From NCBI GenBank assembly GCA_028280845.1, contig JANQKZ010000032.1, forward strand, positions 69,390-133,389: a DNA stretch of 64,000 nt, written 5' to 3'. The stretch comes from Opitutales bacterium. GTDB lineage: Bacteria > Verrucomicrobiota > Verrucomicrobiia > Opitutales > JABSRG01. Under the pieces are notes generated by a model. It had not been told where the DNA came from. It searched no databases and saw nothing but the letters and a program-made list of their open reading frames with translations. Positions 17,455 through 25,983 of this stretch are shown piece by piece. Each line of letters starts with the position of its first letter. Positions within the stretch are counted from its first letter, which is position 1. The position numbers were made by a program, and so were the translations under genes.

Positions 17455-19800
17455 TCAAAGCTCACGAATCCAAATGTTTCGAAACTCCACAGGGTGGCTT
17501 TCTCCCTTCAAGGCAAGGGGCAGTTTATCTTCGTGTGCCTGGTAAGGTTTGATCTTCCTGTGCGCCGTTGGGCCAAGGATTTCGGTGTCATCCTGGACCA
17601 GGATCCCATTGTGGAAGACGGTCACATGGGCAGGCTCCAGGAGTTCTCCATCTTTAAACCGGGGAGCCCGGAAAATGATGTCATAACTCTGCCATGCTCC
17701 GGGAGCACGACTCGCATTTACCAGGGGAGGGGCCTGCCCATACACGGATGCCGCCGATCCATCGGGGTAGATTTTTGATGAGTAGGAGTCATACACCTGG
17801 ACCTCATAAAGGCCCATGAGGACGATTCCACTATTGCCCAGGCGACCCAAGCCCGTTGCCAAACTGGGCGGATTCGGCGTCCGCCATTCTACACGAAGCT
17901 GGCAATCACCAAAGCGCCCTTTGGTTTCCAGAAACTGATCCCCGGCGATTAACACATTACCCCGAATGGTCCAGCCACCGCTGTTTTCAAATTGGTCCAT
18001 AGATGAGCCATCAAAGATGACGACTGCGTCCGAAGGTGCTTCCATTATCCCCTGTGACTCGGGGGGGATCACCCGGGGTGGCTGCGGGCGATTCACATCG
18101 TGCAACCGGTACTCCGAGCCTGGAATAGTCAATGGCTGCTTCTCCTTAAACCCTGGATGCTCGAAAATAAACCAACCCACCTCGCCCGACGCGATGATCT
18201 CTCGAGGGGTGACCTCTGGGCCTAAACCGGTTGGCGAGTATCGGCGGGACTTCGCCAGGACGACCTTATCAATCTCTATCCCGTCCTCCCGCATCCAGAT
18301 ATTCAAGGTAGCGGGTCCTGCTTCCGTTATCTCTATGGTAGGCCGAGGGCCATCCTTACTCCGGCTATCCCAAAGCCATTCCTTAGAATCATTCTCCATC
18401 CGGTCGGCCGTATCCACGGGTAACCCATTCAATCCAACGTGATAGGAGTTTGCATATACGTTTTCCCCTTTTGCGCGCGTCCACACATAATACGAGCCAG
18501 GTTCTGAAAAATGAATTCGGTAATCCAGCTTTGGGCTATCCCGATAAGGATCCCAGGTCATGAAATCTGTATCCCGGTCTCCCTTCGAGGCGGAGCCACT
18601 GACCAAGTCTGGTAGCGCCTGAACCTTATAGCCTCCCGAGGCCGTTTCGTCTTCAACGAGGAGCCATTCGTGCTTTCCCCCGGGAATACTGGCGTCGAAA
18701 TCTTCAGCCTCAATCGCAATGATTCCCTCTTGAGAGGATGCCTGTTCAATCCGTGGCTTTTCCGGCGGCGGGTTAAATTGAAACAGGTAGACGTAGCCTT
18801 CATCGCCACTTGCCGCCACCAGGTTGTCCGGGTTCACTGCTAGAAATTCCACTTGTCGGCTATACTCCTGACCCTGTGCCCAGCCTACCAGAGACCAATC
18901 GTCCACCCGCCAAACCCGAATCACCCCATCATAAGGCCCACCGGTGAAGACATATTTTCCGTCGGCACTCCACTCCACCGCTTCGATGTTGGGCTGATTT
19001 CCATCGTCATCATCGCCGGGAAGGGCCACAGCATCCGAATCATGCTGCAGGTCGGCGACCAACCGTCCGGTTTCCACCTCATAGATTCGGCAACGCTGCT
19101 TTTGTCCCGCCACCGCAAAATAGCGGGTATCCGGTGAGAAACGGACGGACTTCACACGGTCTATCCCAAAATCCACCTGATACAATGGCTTCCAATCGAT
19201 ACTTCGCGTCACGATGGCGGCCGCCCCATCACTCCCGGTTAACAACAGGGAACTGTCCGCGGACCAATCAATGGAATTGCATTCCCACCGTGTCGGATGG
19301 GGAATTTCCACCAGTTTCTCGAAGTCCGGCAAGCTGTAAACCACGGCCAATTGGTTTTCAGCCACCGCCACCCACTTTCCATTGGGCGAGAAGGCCGCCC
19401 CATCCGTATTGGCCCCCCGGCCTAAATTCTTCACCATCTCGCCAGTAGATAAGTCCCATATCTTGGCTCCGGTATCATTCATCCCGGTTAGCATCCATTG
19501 GTCATCCGGCGAAAAGGTGATCGCGTTCGTCTCGCCCCCACTTCCATTTACATCCGTCTCACTATGCCTAACGGTGAACACCAAAGCACCGTCCGCCACC
19601 CGAAAGAGTTTGGTCAACCCTGAGTTGTCACTGGCGGCAATGATATCCCCCGCCCAGTTAAACTGACAACCATCCGAGGCACCGGCTGCGCCATCCTCGT
19701 CGACTTTTATTTTCCTGACTAACTCCAGCGTCGGTTTCGCCTGGGCGAAGGCAATCCAGGGGATAACAAACAGGGCAACTATTGAGGTATATATTTTCAT
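17455..19800 (-). CDS. Secreted WD40 propeller / carbohydrate-binding-like / DUF1080 fusion
   Basis: The start at 19800 (MKIYTSIVALFVIPWIAFAQ) gives a signal peptide and 781 aa. The longer frame reads into the upstream sulfatase. Residues about 25-355 are WD40-type repeats (ITFSPDDQWMLTGM, KIWDLSTGEMV, VEWSADGKYVFTGG, IRVWRVDDWSLVGW). Residues about 370-520 look like a beta-sandwich carbohydrate-binding domain (IAIEAEDFDASIPGG, DYRIHFSEPGSYYVWTRA). Residues about 585-781 are DUF1080 (VVIFDGSSMDQFENSGGW, NSGIVLMGLYEVQVYD, FRNIWIREL). It starts 22 bp after the sulfatase at 19823 and is surely cotranscribed. A surface glycan-processing protein with a binding propeller is a fair guess. Confidence 0.87.
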   Translation of the reverse strand: MKIYTSIVALFVIPWIAFAQAKPTLELVRKIKVDEDGAAGASDGCQFNWAGDIIAASDNSGLTKLFRVADGALVFTVRHSETDVNGSGGETNAITFSPDDQWMLTGMNDTGAKIWDLSTGEMVKNLGRGANTDGAAFSPNGKWVAVAENQLAVVYSLPDFEKLVEIPHPTRWECNSIDWSADSSLLLTGSDGAAAIVTRSIDWKPLYQVDFGIDRVKSVRFSPDTRYFAVAGQKQRCRIYEVETGRLVADLQHDSDAVALPGDDDDGNQPNIEAVEWSADGKYVFTGGPYDGVIRVWRVDDWSLVGWAQGQEYSRQVEFLAVNPDNLVAASGDEGYVYLFQFNPPPEKPRIEQASSQEGIIAIEAEDFDASIPGGKHEWLLVEDETASGGYKVQALPDLVSGSASKGDRDTDFMTWDPYRDSPKLDYRIHFSEPGSYYVWTRAKGENVYANSYHVGLNGLPVDTADRMENDSKEWLWDSRSKDGPRPTIEITEAGPATLNIWMREDGIEIDKVVLAKSRRYSPTGLGPEVTPREIIASGEVGWFIFEHPGFKEKQPLTIPGSEYRLHDVNRPQPPRVIPPESQGIMEAPSDAVVIFDGSSMDQFENSGGWTIRGNVLIAGDQFLETKGRFGDCQLRVEWRTPNPPSLATGLGRLGNSGIVLMGLYEVQVYDSYSSKIYPDGSAASVYGQAPPLVNASRAPGAWQSYDIIFRAPRFKDGELLEPAHVTVFHNGILVQDDTEILGPTAHRKIKPYQAHEDKLPLALKGESHPVEFRNIWIREL

Positions 19801-19822
19801 TCTGAAGGTGGGGTCTTGGGGG

Positions 19823-21406
19823 TTATTGAAGCCAACTTGGGACGGAATCCTCCGCCAGCCAGGCCTCCACGCGTCGATCATGCCGATCACCCTCCCAGGT
19901 ATCCGTTCCCGCCGGCAGCGCATCATGAGCAGGCAACCATTGTCGATGGGCCTCAATGACCTCGGCATAAGCCGGATTCCCGGCGAGGTTGATATGCTCT
20001 CCAGGATCCCTGCGGTGATCGTAAAGCTCCTCCGTGCCATCCCGGTAGCGGATGTATCGCCAGTCATTACTGCGGACCGAATGATTCCGGTAATACCAGG
20101 TGCTCAGGACAGGGCGGTCCCACGAGGAAACCTTCCCTTCAATAAAGGGAACCAGCGAAACTCCTTCATTCTTCGGAGCTGGGGGGAGCTGGCTGAGCTC
20201 CACCAGCGTAGGATAGAGATCCAACAAACTGACCACCTGGTCCACCCGTTGTCCGGGGCTGACCTGGCTGGGTGCTTTGATCACCAGGGGAACCTTGGTG
20301 GATTCCTCCCATAAGGATTGCTTTCGCCAATGCTTTTTTTCTCCAAGGTGCTGCCCGTGGTCCGACCACAACACGACAATGGTGTTATCGGCATGAGGAC
20401 TCTTTTCCAGGGCAGTCAGCACTTTGCCAAGCTCATGATCCACAAAGGAGATACAGGCCAGATAACCATAAACCAACTCCTGCCAATAGGTATCGCTCAG
20501 GCTGACCACGGCGTTATGGTCCCCGATTTTTATCGTCCCATAAGCGATAGATTTCCCCAGGAGCGGGATATCCGACATCTCATCGTCCGGCACATCCGGT
20601 ATCTGGATGGAGTCCAGATCGTAGAGGTCAAAAAACTCCTTCGGCGCGGTGTAAGGGACATGGGGCCGCACAAAACCCACAGCGAGAAAGAAGGGTTGGT
20701 CATGGTCCTTTTCCAGCTGATTGACCGCCCATTCCGAGATGAGCTCGTCAAACATCTTACCTCCCGGCATATCTTCCCGGTCCAGTGCACCCCAACAGAG
20801 GGAGTGCCCGTCGGCAAAGTCCGCTCCGTAATGATTCACGATCTGGCTCCCCGCTTTAGGGAAGGGATAAAACTTGGTCCCACCATACCCATCTCCCCGG
20901 TCCCTCAGGTCTTTCGGCACCTTGTAATCCGGGGCGACCTCATCCCAGAAGTCATCCGTCCGCTCGGGATGATCCGACACCCCCCGATGGTAGATTTTCC
21001 CCACCGCCATGGTCTTGTAGCCGTTATCTTTGAAGTATTGGGAAAGCATCTTGTGGGTTCCCATGACCTGATCGTAGGTCTTCCGCATGCTGGATATGGA
21101 GGTGTACCACCCTGTCGTGCTCGGGTGAAGGCCGCTCAAGAGGGACGTGCGCGAAGCAAAACAAACCGCCTGAGAACAGTGGGCATTGGTGAACAACACC
21201 CCTTGATCCATGAGCCGGTCCATATTTGGGGTGATCGCTTGCGGATGTCCCTCCATGGCGCCGATCCAATCGTTTAAATCGTCAATCGCGATAAAGAGCA
21301 CATTGGGCCGCTCTGGCAGGTCCGCTTGCGCCCAGGAAGTGGCAGGAAGGCTGCCAAGCAGCAACAAGGAAGACAGAACATAGCGTGGGTTCATCAAAAG
21401 ACTCAT
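19823..21406 (-). CDS. Sulfatase with variant CFASR active-site motif
   Basis: The protein has 527 aa and an N-terminal signal peptide (MSLLMNPRYVLSSLLLLG); a second ATG four codons in is an alternative start. It has FIAIDDLNDWIGAMEG, the formylglycine motif CFASR (in QAVCFASRTSLLSGL) with Ala instead of Pro, VLWSDHGQHLGEKKHW and YIRYRDGTEELYDH. Cys-x-Ala-x-Arg is tolerated in some sulfatases. The start codon overlaps the stop of a truncated PhoD-like frame in an ATGA arrangement, so translation may be coupled. The WD40/DUF1080 fusion gene follows after 22 bp. Confidence 0.9.
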   Translation of the reverse strand: MSLLMNPRYVLSSLLLLGSLPATSWAQADLPERPNVLFIAIDDLNDWIGAMEGHPQAITPNMDRLMDQGVLFTNAHCSQAVCFASRTSLLSGLHPSTTGWYTSISSMRKTYDQVMGTHKMLSQYFKDNGYKTMAVGKIYHRGVSDHPERTDDFWDEVAPDYKVPKDLRDRGDGYGGTKFYPFPKAGSQIVNHYGADFADGHSLCWGALDREDMPGGKMFDELISEWAVNQLEKDHDQPFFLAVGFVRPHVPYTAPKEFFDLYDLDSIQIPDVPDDEMSDIPLLGKSIAYGTIKIGDHNAVVSLSDTYWQELVYGYLACISFVDHELGKVLTALEKSPHADNTIVVLWSDHGQHLGEKKHWRKQSLWEESTKVPLVIKAPSQVSPGQRVDQVVSLLDLYPTLVELSQLPPAPKNEGVSLVPFIEGKVSSWDRPVLSTWYYRNHSVRSNDWRYIRYRDGTEELYDHRRDPGEHINLAGNPAYAEVIEAHRQWLPAHDALPAGTDTWEGDRHDRRVEAWLAEDSVPSWLQ

Positions 21407-21630
21407 GGGTTAAAAGAAACTTCGTGGTAGAGTTGGCCATCGCTTCCCATCCGCTCGTCGATCGAAGTAGACCGAGCCCAAATGATCGCCGTGGTGTCGC
21501 TCATCTCACCAACCCTTATTTCAGTCCCCTGAAAAGGGGGCTCCTCCACCTTCGCAAGCAAAAGGAAGGGAAAAAATACTATAGGAATAACAGGCAAGAG
21601 CGAGTCAACGCCTCGGGAACACGGCTTCAT
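21403..21630 (-). pseudogene. Truncated PhoD-like alkaline phosphatase N-terminus
   Basis: This is a 75-codon frame: a signal peptide (MKPCSRGVDSLLPVIPIVFF) followed by PPFQGTEIRVGEMSDTTAIIWARST. That piece matches the N-terminal strand pair of PhoD proteins, including the full PhoD encoded at 50391 (GPFLGNGVKIGEVDQNSAILWVRLT). The catalytic domain is absent. The frame ends in ATGA shared with the sulfatase start, which suggests a deletion that fused a phoD 5' end to the sulfatase. It may still be translated as a short leader. Confidence 0.6.
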
Positions 21631-21704
21631 CGGTTGGGGGGAAGTTGGGGAACTGAACAACGCCAACATGCTTATACCGATCGCATGGGGTCAACGCCGA
21701 CCGA

Positions 21705-21720
21705 CCGTGACGCGTCACAA
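21705..21720. promoter_or_regulatory. Candidate operator, perfect 12-bp palindrome GTGACGCGTCAC
   Basis: CCGTGACGCGTCACAA lies in the divergent spacer about 100 bp before the GH2 start and 75 bp before the PhoD-remnant/sulfatase unit. The core is a perfect palindrome with a central CG pair, as LacI-type operators often have. Two close relatives sit upstream of the TonB-receptor and GH3 genes (14 of 16 identical to the copy at 32065). Confidence 0.55.
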
Positions 21721-21819
21721 CCGCCCGAGCTTGAAGTAAAGTAAGGGAATGATTGAAAGTCTCCCCTGCACAAATAGTAAGATGGGATCCAACCTTACCC
21801 ATCCGATTCGGCTATCCCC

Positions 21820-24702
21820 ATGAATGTCCTACAACGTGTGCTCATCCTGGCTTGGGGAGGAACCTTCCTCCTGTTTCCAGACCTCAACGCGGTGACCGAG
21901 GAGCGGTCGACCTACCAGACCCAGAGAATGTATCTCTCGGGAAAAGGCCCTTCCGTTGCCATCCCATGGGAATTCTTTTCTACCACGGGCCAAAACAGCG
22001 GAGAATGGACCACCATTCCGGTTCCATCGAATTGGGAACAGGAGGGGTTTGGCGGGCTTAATTATGGACATGACGACCCAGATGGAAAGCACGCGGAGGT
22101 GGGCATCTACCGCACGCGCTTCCGCGTTCCAGAAGCATGGAAGGAGATGTTGGTCCGTCTCGTCATCGAAGCCTCCATGACCGAGACCTCGGTCAAGGTA
22201 AACGGGCAACCTGTCGGTGCCCTTCAACAGGGGGGCTACCAGAAAATCCAGATCAACTTAAACCCGGAGAAAAACGATTCCCTTCTCTACGGCGCCGAAA
22301 ATGAGCTGGAAATCACCGTGGCCAAAAAACCCTCCAACCGCAGCCTGGATATCTCCGAAAGAAAGGCCGATTACTGGGTGTTTGGCGGTATTTACCGACC
22401 GGTATACCTCGAAATCTCCCCACGGACCCTGATTCATCGGGTCGCTATCGATGCCCGAGCCGATGGTCACTTCGAAATGGATGTGTTTCCTCAGGTACAT
22501 CGACCCAAACTCCGGGATCCTTCTGCCCAAAACCGGGTGGACGCCATCAGGGCGACCCTGGAGACGCTTGACGGGCAGCCCATCGCTCCCGCCATGTCCA
22601 GCCCGTTATCGGGCCATGGAGCAGCCCGGGTGACTTTGGAAACTCAAGTGGATACCCCTCGGCTCTGGTCCCCCGAGTTCCCCAACCTGTACCAGGTCAG
22701 GACCCAACTGCTCATGGAAGGCGAAATCCTGCATGAAGTCGTGAACCGGTTTGGATTCCGAACATTCGAATTGAGACCGGGAGATGGCCTCTATCTCAAC
22801 AACCGCAAACTCAAGATCCGGGGCATCAATCGCAATGGTTTTCGCCCCGATACGGCGCGTGCCCTCGACCCCGAAGACGCCTGGGAGGATGCCCGGGCTA
22901 TCAAGGCGATGAATGCCAACCTGGTGCGCGCTCACTTGCCCCCTACCAAGGCCTTTCTCGAAGCTTGTGATCAACTCGGTTTGTTGTTCATTCTCGAATT
23001 GACCAATTGGCAGGCTCCCGCCACCGACCCGCTGATTGCGAGAAACATCGCCTATGCGTTGGTCACGGATTACCAGAATTATCCCAGCGTGGTCTTCTGG
23101 GCGAATGGAAACGAGGGTGGATTCTCCCGGGAGGTGGATGATCTCTTCGCCCTTATCGATAAGCAGGGCAGGCCCGTGCTCCATCCCTGGGCCTTGTTCG
23201 ACCGGATCAATACTTACCACTACCCGTCCTATGACCAACTCGCCACGCTCTTGCAGCAGGAAGAAGTCGTCCTGCCCACCGAGGCCCTGCACGGGCTCTA
23301 CGATGGCGGCCATGGCGCTGGCCTGGAAGACTTCTGGACCCTCTCCCTGGAGTCCGAGCAATCCGCCGGTCTGGTCCTCTGGTGCTGGGCGGATGCCGCC
23401 ATCCAACGACTCGATCGAGGTGGAGAGTTGGATACCGACGGGGATCACTCCGCCGACGGCATCGTAGGCCCCTATGGGAAGAAGGAAGGCAGCTACTATA
23501 CCGTCCGGGAAATCTGGTCCCCGGTTCAGGTGGCCAGTGAATTCAGTCTCCAGAATTTTGATGGATCGGTGCCCGTTGAGAACCGGTTTCTCGAAACAGA
23601 CCTGAACCAATGCTCCTTCCACTGGAAACTCATTCAAGTCTCCGCTCCGGTTGGAGGCCCTGCCTCCACTGCAGTGCTGAGCCAAGGCTCAGCTGAAGCG
23701 GGCTCCATCCCACCCGGATCGTCCGGGGAAGTCACCCTCCCCCTCCCGGCAGACTGGGATCAGGCCCACGCCCTTGAGTGGATTGCTTCGGATCCCCACG
23801 GCCGTGAGCTCATGAACTGGGTTTGGAAAATCCAGGAAGCGCCTAAACCTAAATTAACCTCCCTCAACCAGCCTCGCCTGTCCAGCAGCCATCACTTCAC
23901 GGTGCATCAGGGCTCCCGGGTCTGGTCCTTTTCCCCAAAGAATGGGCGCCTTCTCGCTGTCTCCGACAATGGAAAGCGATTGGGACTTGGCAATGGGCCC
24001 GTCCGCCTTGCCGCCGATTCCACCGGACAAGCCATCCCGAGTCCTTCCGAATGGCACGTGGAGGCCAGGGAGCGACCCAACGCAGTCACCATTCAGGCGA
24101 GATCTATCACGGACCGATCTTCGTTTATCTGGACCGTCCGCGAAGATGGCGGGGTAACCTTGGAATATGATTTCCAGACCGGCGAAGAACTCTATTCCCA
24201 TCTCGCCATTGGGTTCGACCTCCCAAAAGAGTCCGTCATTTCCAAAAGCTGGTTGGGCGACGGTCCTTTCAGAATCTGGAACAACCGGCGCAAGGGTCCC
24301 CGCTACGGTCTTTGGGAAAACACCTACAATAATGGGCTCAGCGGTTACATGGGACATTGGCAGATCCCGGAATTCAAGGGAGTCTTCGGCAATGTGGATT
24401 GGATGAAGCTGGAACTGAAATCGAGACTGTCCTTACTCCTGGAAACCGAGACCATCCGCGACATTGGGGTGCTGCGCCCTTTCCATCCCACCTTTAAACG
24501 GGCATCCTGGAGCTACCCCGACTCAGGCGGCCTGTTTGTCTTTCATGTGGTTCCTTCAGTCGGCACCAAGTTCAAACCAGCCGAGGAATTAGGCCCACAA
24601 TCTATGCCTCAATCGGTTTCCTCAATGAACGGGGTGCTGCATTTTCACCTCTTCCCAGAGAATAAGCGGGGAGCCTCTGGCCACGGAGTAGCTTTAAAAT
24701 GA
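21820..24702 (+). CDS. GH2-family glycoside hydrolase (beta-galactosidase/glucuronidase-like)
   Basis: The protein has 960 aa with a short hydrophobic N-terminus (LILAWGGTFLLF) that may be a signal peptide. The order is a jelly-roll sugar-binding domain (WTTIPVPSNWEQEGFGG, DYWVFGGIYRPVYLE), an Ig-like domain, then a TIM barrel from about residue 330 (IRGINRNGF). The acid/base site is Glu432 in WANGNEGG and the likely nucleophile is Glu488 in LPTEALHG. C-terminal sheet domains follow. GH2 enzymes cleave beta-galactosides, glucuronides or mannosides. The GTGACGCGTCAC palindrome lies upstream. Substrate specificity cannot be read by eye. Confidence 0.9.
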   Translation: MNVLQRVLILAWGGTFLLFPDLNAVTEERSTYQTQRMYLSGKGPSVAIPWEFFSTTGQNSGEWTTIPVPSNWEQEGFGGLNYGHDDPDGKHAEVGIYRTRFRVPEAWKEMLVRLVIEASMTETSVKVNGQPVGALQQGGYQKIQINLNPEKNDSLLYGAENELEITVAKKPSNRSLDISERKADYWVFGGIYRPVYLEISPRTLIHRVAIDARADGHFEMDVFPQVHRPKLRDPSAQNRVDAIRATLETLDGQPIAPAMSSPLSGHGAARVTLETQVDTPRLWSPEFPNLYQVRTQLLMEGEILHEVVNRFGFRTFELRPGDGLYLNNRKLKIRGINRNGFRPDTARALDPEDAWEDARAIKAMNANLVRAHLPPTKAFLEACDQLGLLFILELTNWQAPATDPLIARNIAYALVTDYQNYPSVVFWANGNEGGFSREVDDLFALIDKQGRPVLHPWALFDRINTYHYPSYDQLATLLQQEEVVLPTEALHGLYDGGHGAGLEDFWTLSLESEQSAGLVLWCWADAAIQRLDRGGELDTDGDHSADGIVGPYGKKEGSYYTVREIWSPVQVASEFSLQNFDGSVPVENRFLETDLNQCSFHWKLIQVSAPVGGPASTAVLSQGSAEAGSIPPGSSGEVTLPLPADWDQAHALEWIASDPHGRELMNWVWKIQEAPKPKLTSLNQPRLSSSHHFTVHQGSRVWSFSPKNGRLLAVSDNGKRLGLGNGPVRLAADSTGQAIPSPSEWHVEARERPNAVTIQARSITDRSSFIWTVREDGGVTLEYDFQTGEELYSHLAIGFDLPKESVISKSWLGDGPFRIWNNRRKGPRYGLWENTYNNGLSGYMGHWQIPEFKGVFGNVDWMKLELKSRLSLLLETETIRDIGVLRPFHPTFKRASWSYPDSGGLFVFHVVPSVGTKFKPAEELGPQSMPQSVSSMNGVLHFHLFPENKRGASGHGVALK

Positions 24703-24796
24703 GCCCGCGATTACCTCCTCATCTTCCTCCACCGGGTTCTGCAGCCATTTGCCCTTTTCCAGATTTCGTGAATGTTTTCAGAAGCAGAATCTCCAT

Positions 24797-25975
24797 ATGA
24801 GACCTTTCGCTTATTCGACATTAATTTTGATCGCAGCCTACATGGTCCCGCCACCCTTGGTGGGTCAACGGCCACCCTCAGTCTCCCCGGAAGAGGAACC
24901 CACACTCCAGGATTCTATCTTTTTTGGCATTCAAATCATCGCCATTCTTGAGGAAAAGGAGTTCCCGGTCATCCATTATGAAAACGATACGCCTTTTGTC
25001 CAAGTAGCGGGGAAACGAGTTCCTACTCCCCCGAATGCCGTCTTCAAGTGGAAGCGGGCGATTAAACACAGCGAGAGCTTTCTCCCCGTCCTCACCTTGA
25101 AAGCGGAACCTCGATCCACCCGATTTAATGAACTGTCCGAATCCTATATCCAAGCCAACATGGACATGGACCGGCAGGCGACCATATCCGAGATGGCTCA
25201 ATCCGGCGAAGATCCCCGAATGCTCATGGGAGAGGGTGCTCATCGATATATGTCCGCCGAAGCCATGGGGCTGGTCGCTCAAGACAATATCGCTCAACTG
25301 GAAGAAACCCAACGGGAGATCGACCGTGAGCTGGATGAGAGCCTGAAGCAGTTTGATGCCCTGGGCATCGTCCTGGAAATGAAACCGGAGGAGCCGCTCG
25401 AAGACTGTTATTTGTTTGTCCGTGTGAAGTATCGCGAACAGGGAACCGGGCCCGAAGCTATTCAACAACTGGGTCGCTTTTTTGAATTGAAGGACCTCCA
25501 TCCCAATGACAGAAACCGGCATTTCATCGAAGTGACGGGATTACCCGAAGGACCCATCATCGAAGAAACCAACTATTTTTTCTTTTCCGGCGAAAAGGAG
25601 ATCCCGACCGATTTTTCCGAACAGCGCATGTTGCTGACCGAGGCGGAAGCCTTCGATTTCCTCTACGCCGATTTCATTTCCAACAGCGAAACCTCGACCC
25701 AAAGCCCCAGTCTGTTCAAATCCCTCTCACGGAGTGAAGCCCTTTCCCGGGTTTCGCCGGATACCATCTCCAAAGCAATCGTTTCCCTGGAGGTGGATCC
25801 CCTCGGTGAGGTGACTGTCCTCTCTGTCCAGGGGGTGCCTCCCTCCGACCAGGCCATCCTCACTTCCCTGGTTTCCACCCGGAAATTCTTCCCCGCCTTG
25901 AACACCGGTGTCCCTGTATCGGAGCAAATCGAGATCCCTTTCTCCAGCCTGCTCGAGCATTCTGCATCGAGGTAG
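24797..25975 (+). CDS. Secreted protein of unrecognised family with C-terminal TonB-like domain (paralogue of the gene at 60118)
   Basis: I do not recognise this family. The start at 24797 (MRPFAYSTLILIAAYM) gives a signal peptide and 392 aa; an upstream in-frame ATG at 24749 is less likely. Residues about 185-295 share striking blocks with the 394-aa protein at 60118: EDCYLF (202-207), EIPT (268-271) and AFDFLYADFIS (285-295). Residues about 325-385 resemble a TonB C-terminal fold: IVSLEVDPLGEVTVL, TRKFFPALNTGVPV, then EIEIPF-type strand. A charged helix (EETQREIDRELDESLKQF) precedes the core. It begins 94 bp after the GH2 gene. A periplasmic binding or adaptor role is possible but unproven. 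Confidence 0.75.
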   Translation: MRPFAYSTLILIAAYMVPPPLVGQRPPSVSPEEEPTLQDSIFFGIQIIAILEEKEFPVIHYENDTPFVQVAGKRVPTPPNAVFKWKRAIKHSESFLPVLTLKAEPRSTRFNELSESYIQANMDMDRQATISEMAQSGEDPRMLMGEGAHRYMSAEAMGLVAQDNIAQLEETQREIDRELDESLKQFDALGIVLEMKPEEPLEDCYLFVRVKYREQGTGPEAIQQLGRFFELKDLHPNDRNRHFIEVTGLPEGPIIEETNYFFFSGEKEIPTDFSEQRMLLTEAEAFDFLYADFISNSETSTQSPSLFKSLSRSEALSRVSPDTISKAIVSLEVDPLGEVTVLSVQGVPPSDQAILTSLVSTRKFFPALNTGVPVSEQIEIPFSSLLEHSASR

Positions 25976-25983
25976 AACCTGCT

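Noticed and set aside
19801-20067. Upstream extension of the WD40/DUF1080 frame
   Set aside because: It runs out of frame through the upstream sulfatase and lacks a signal peptide. The ATG at 19800 is followed by a clear one.
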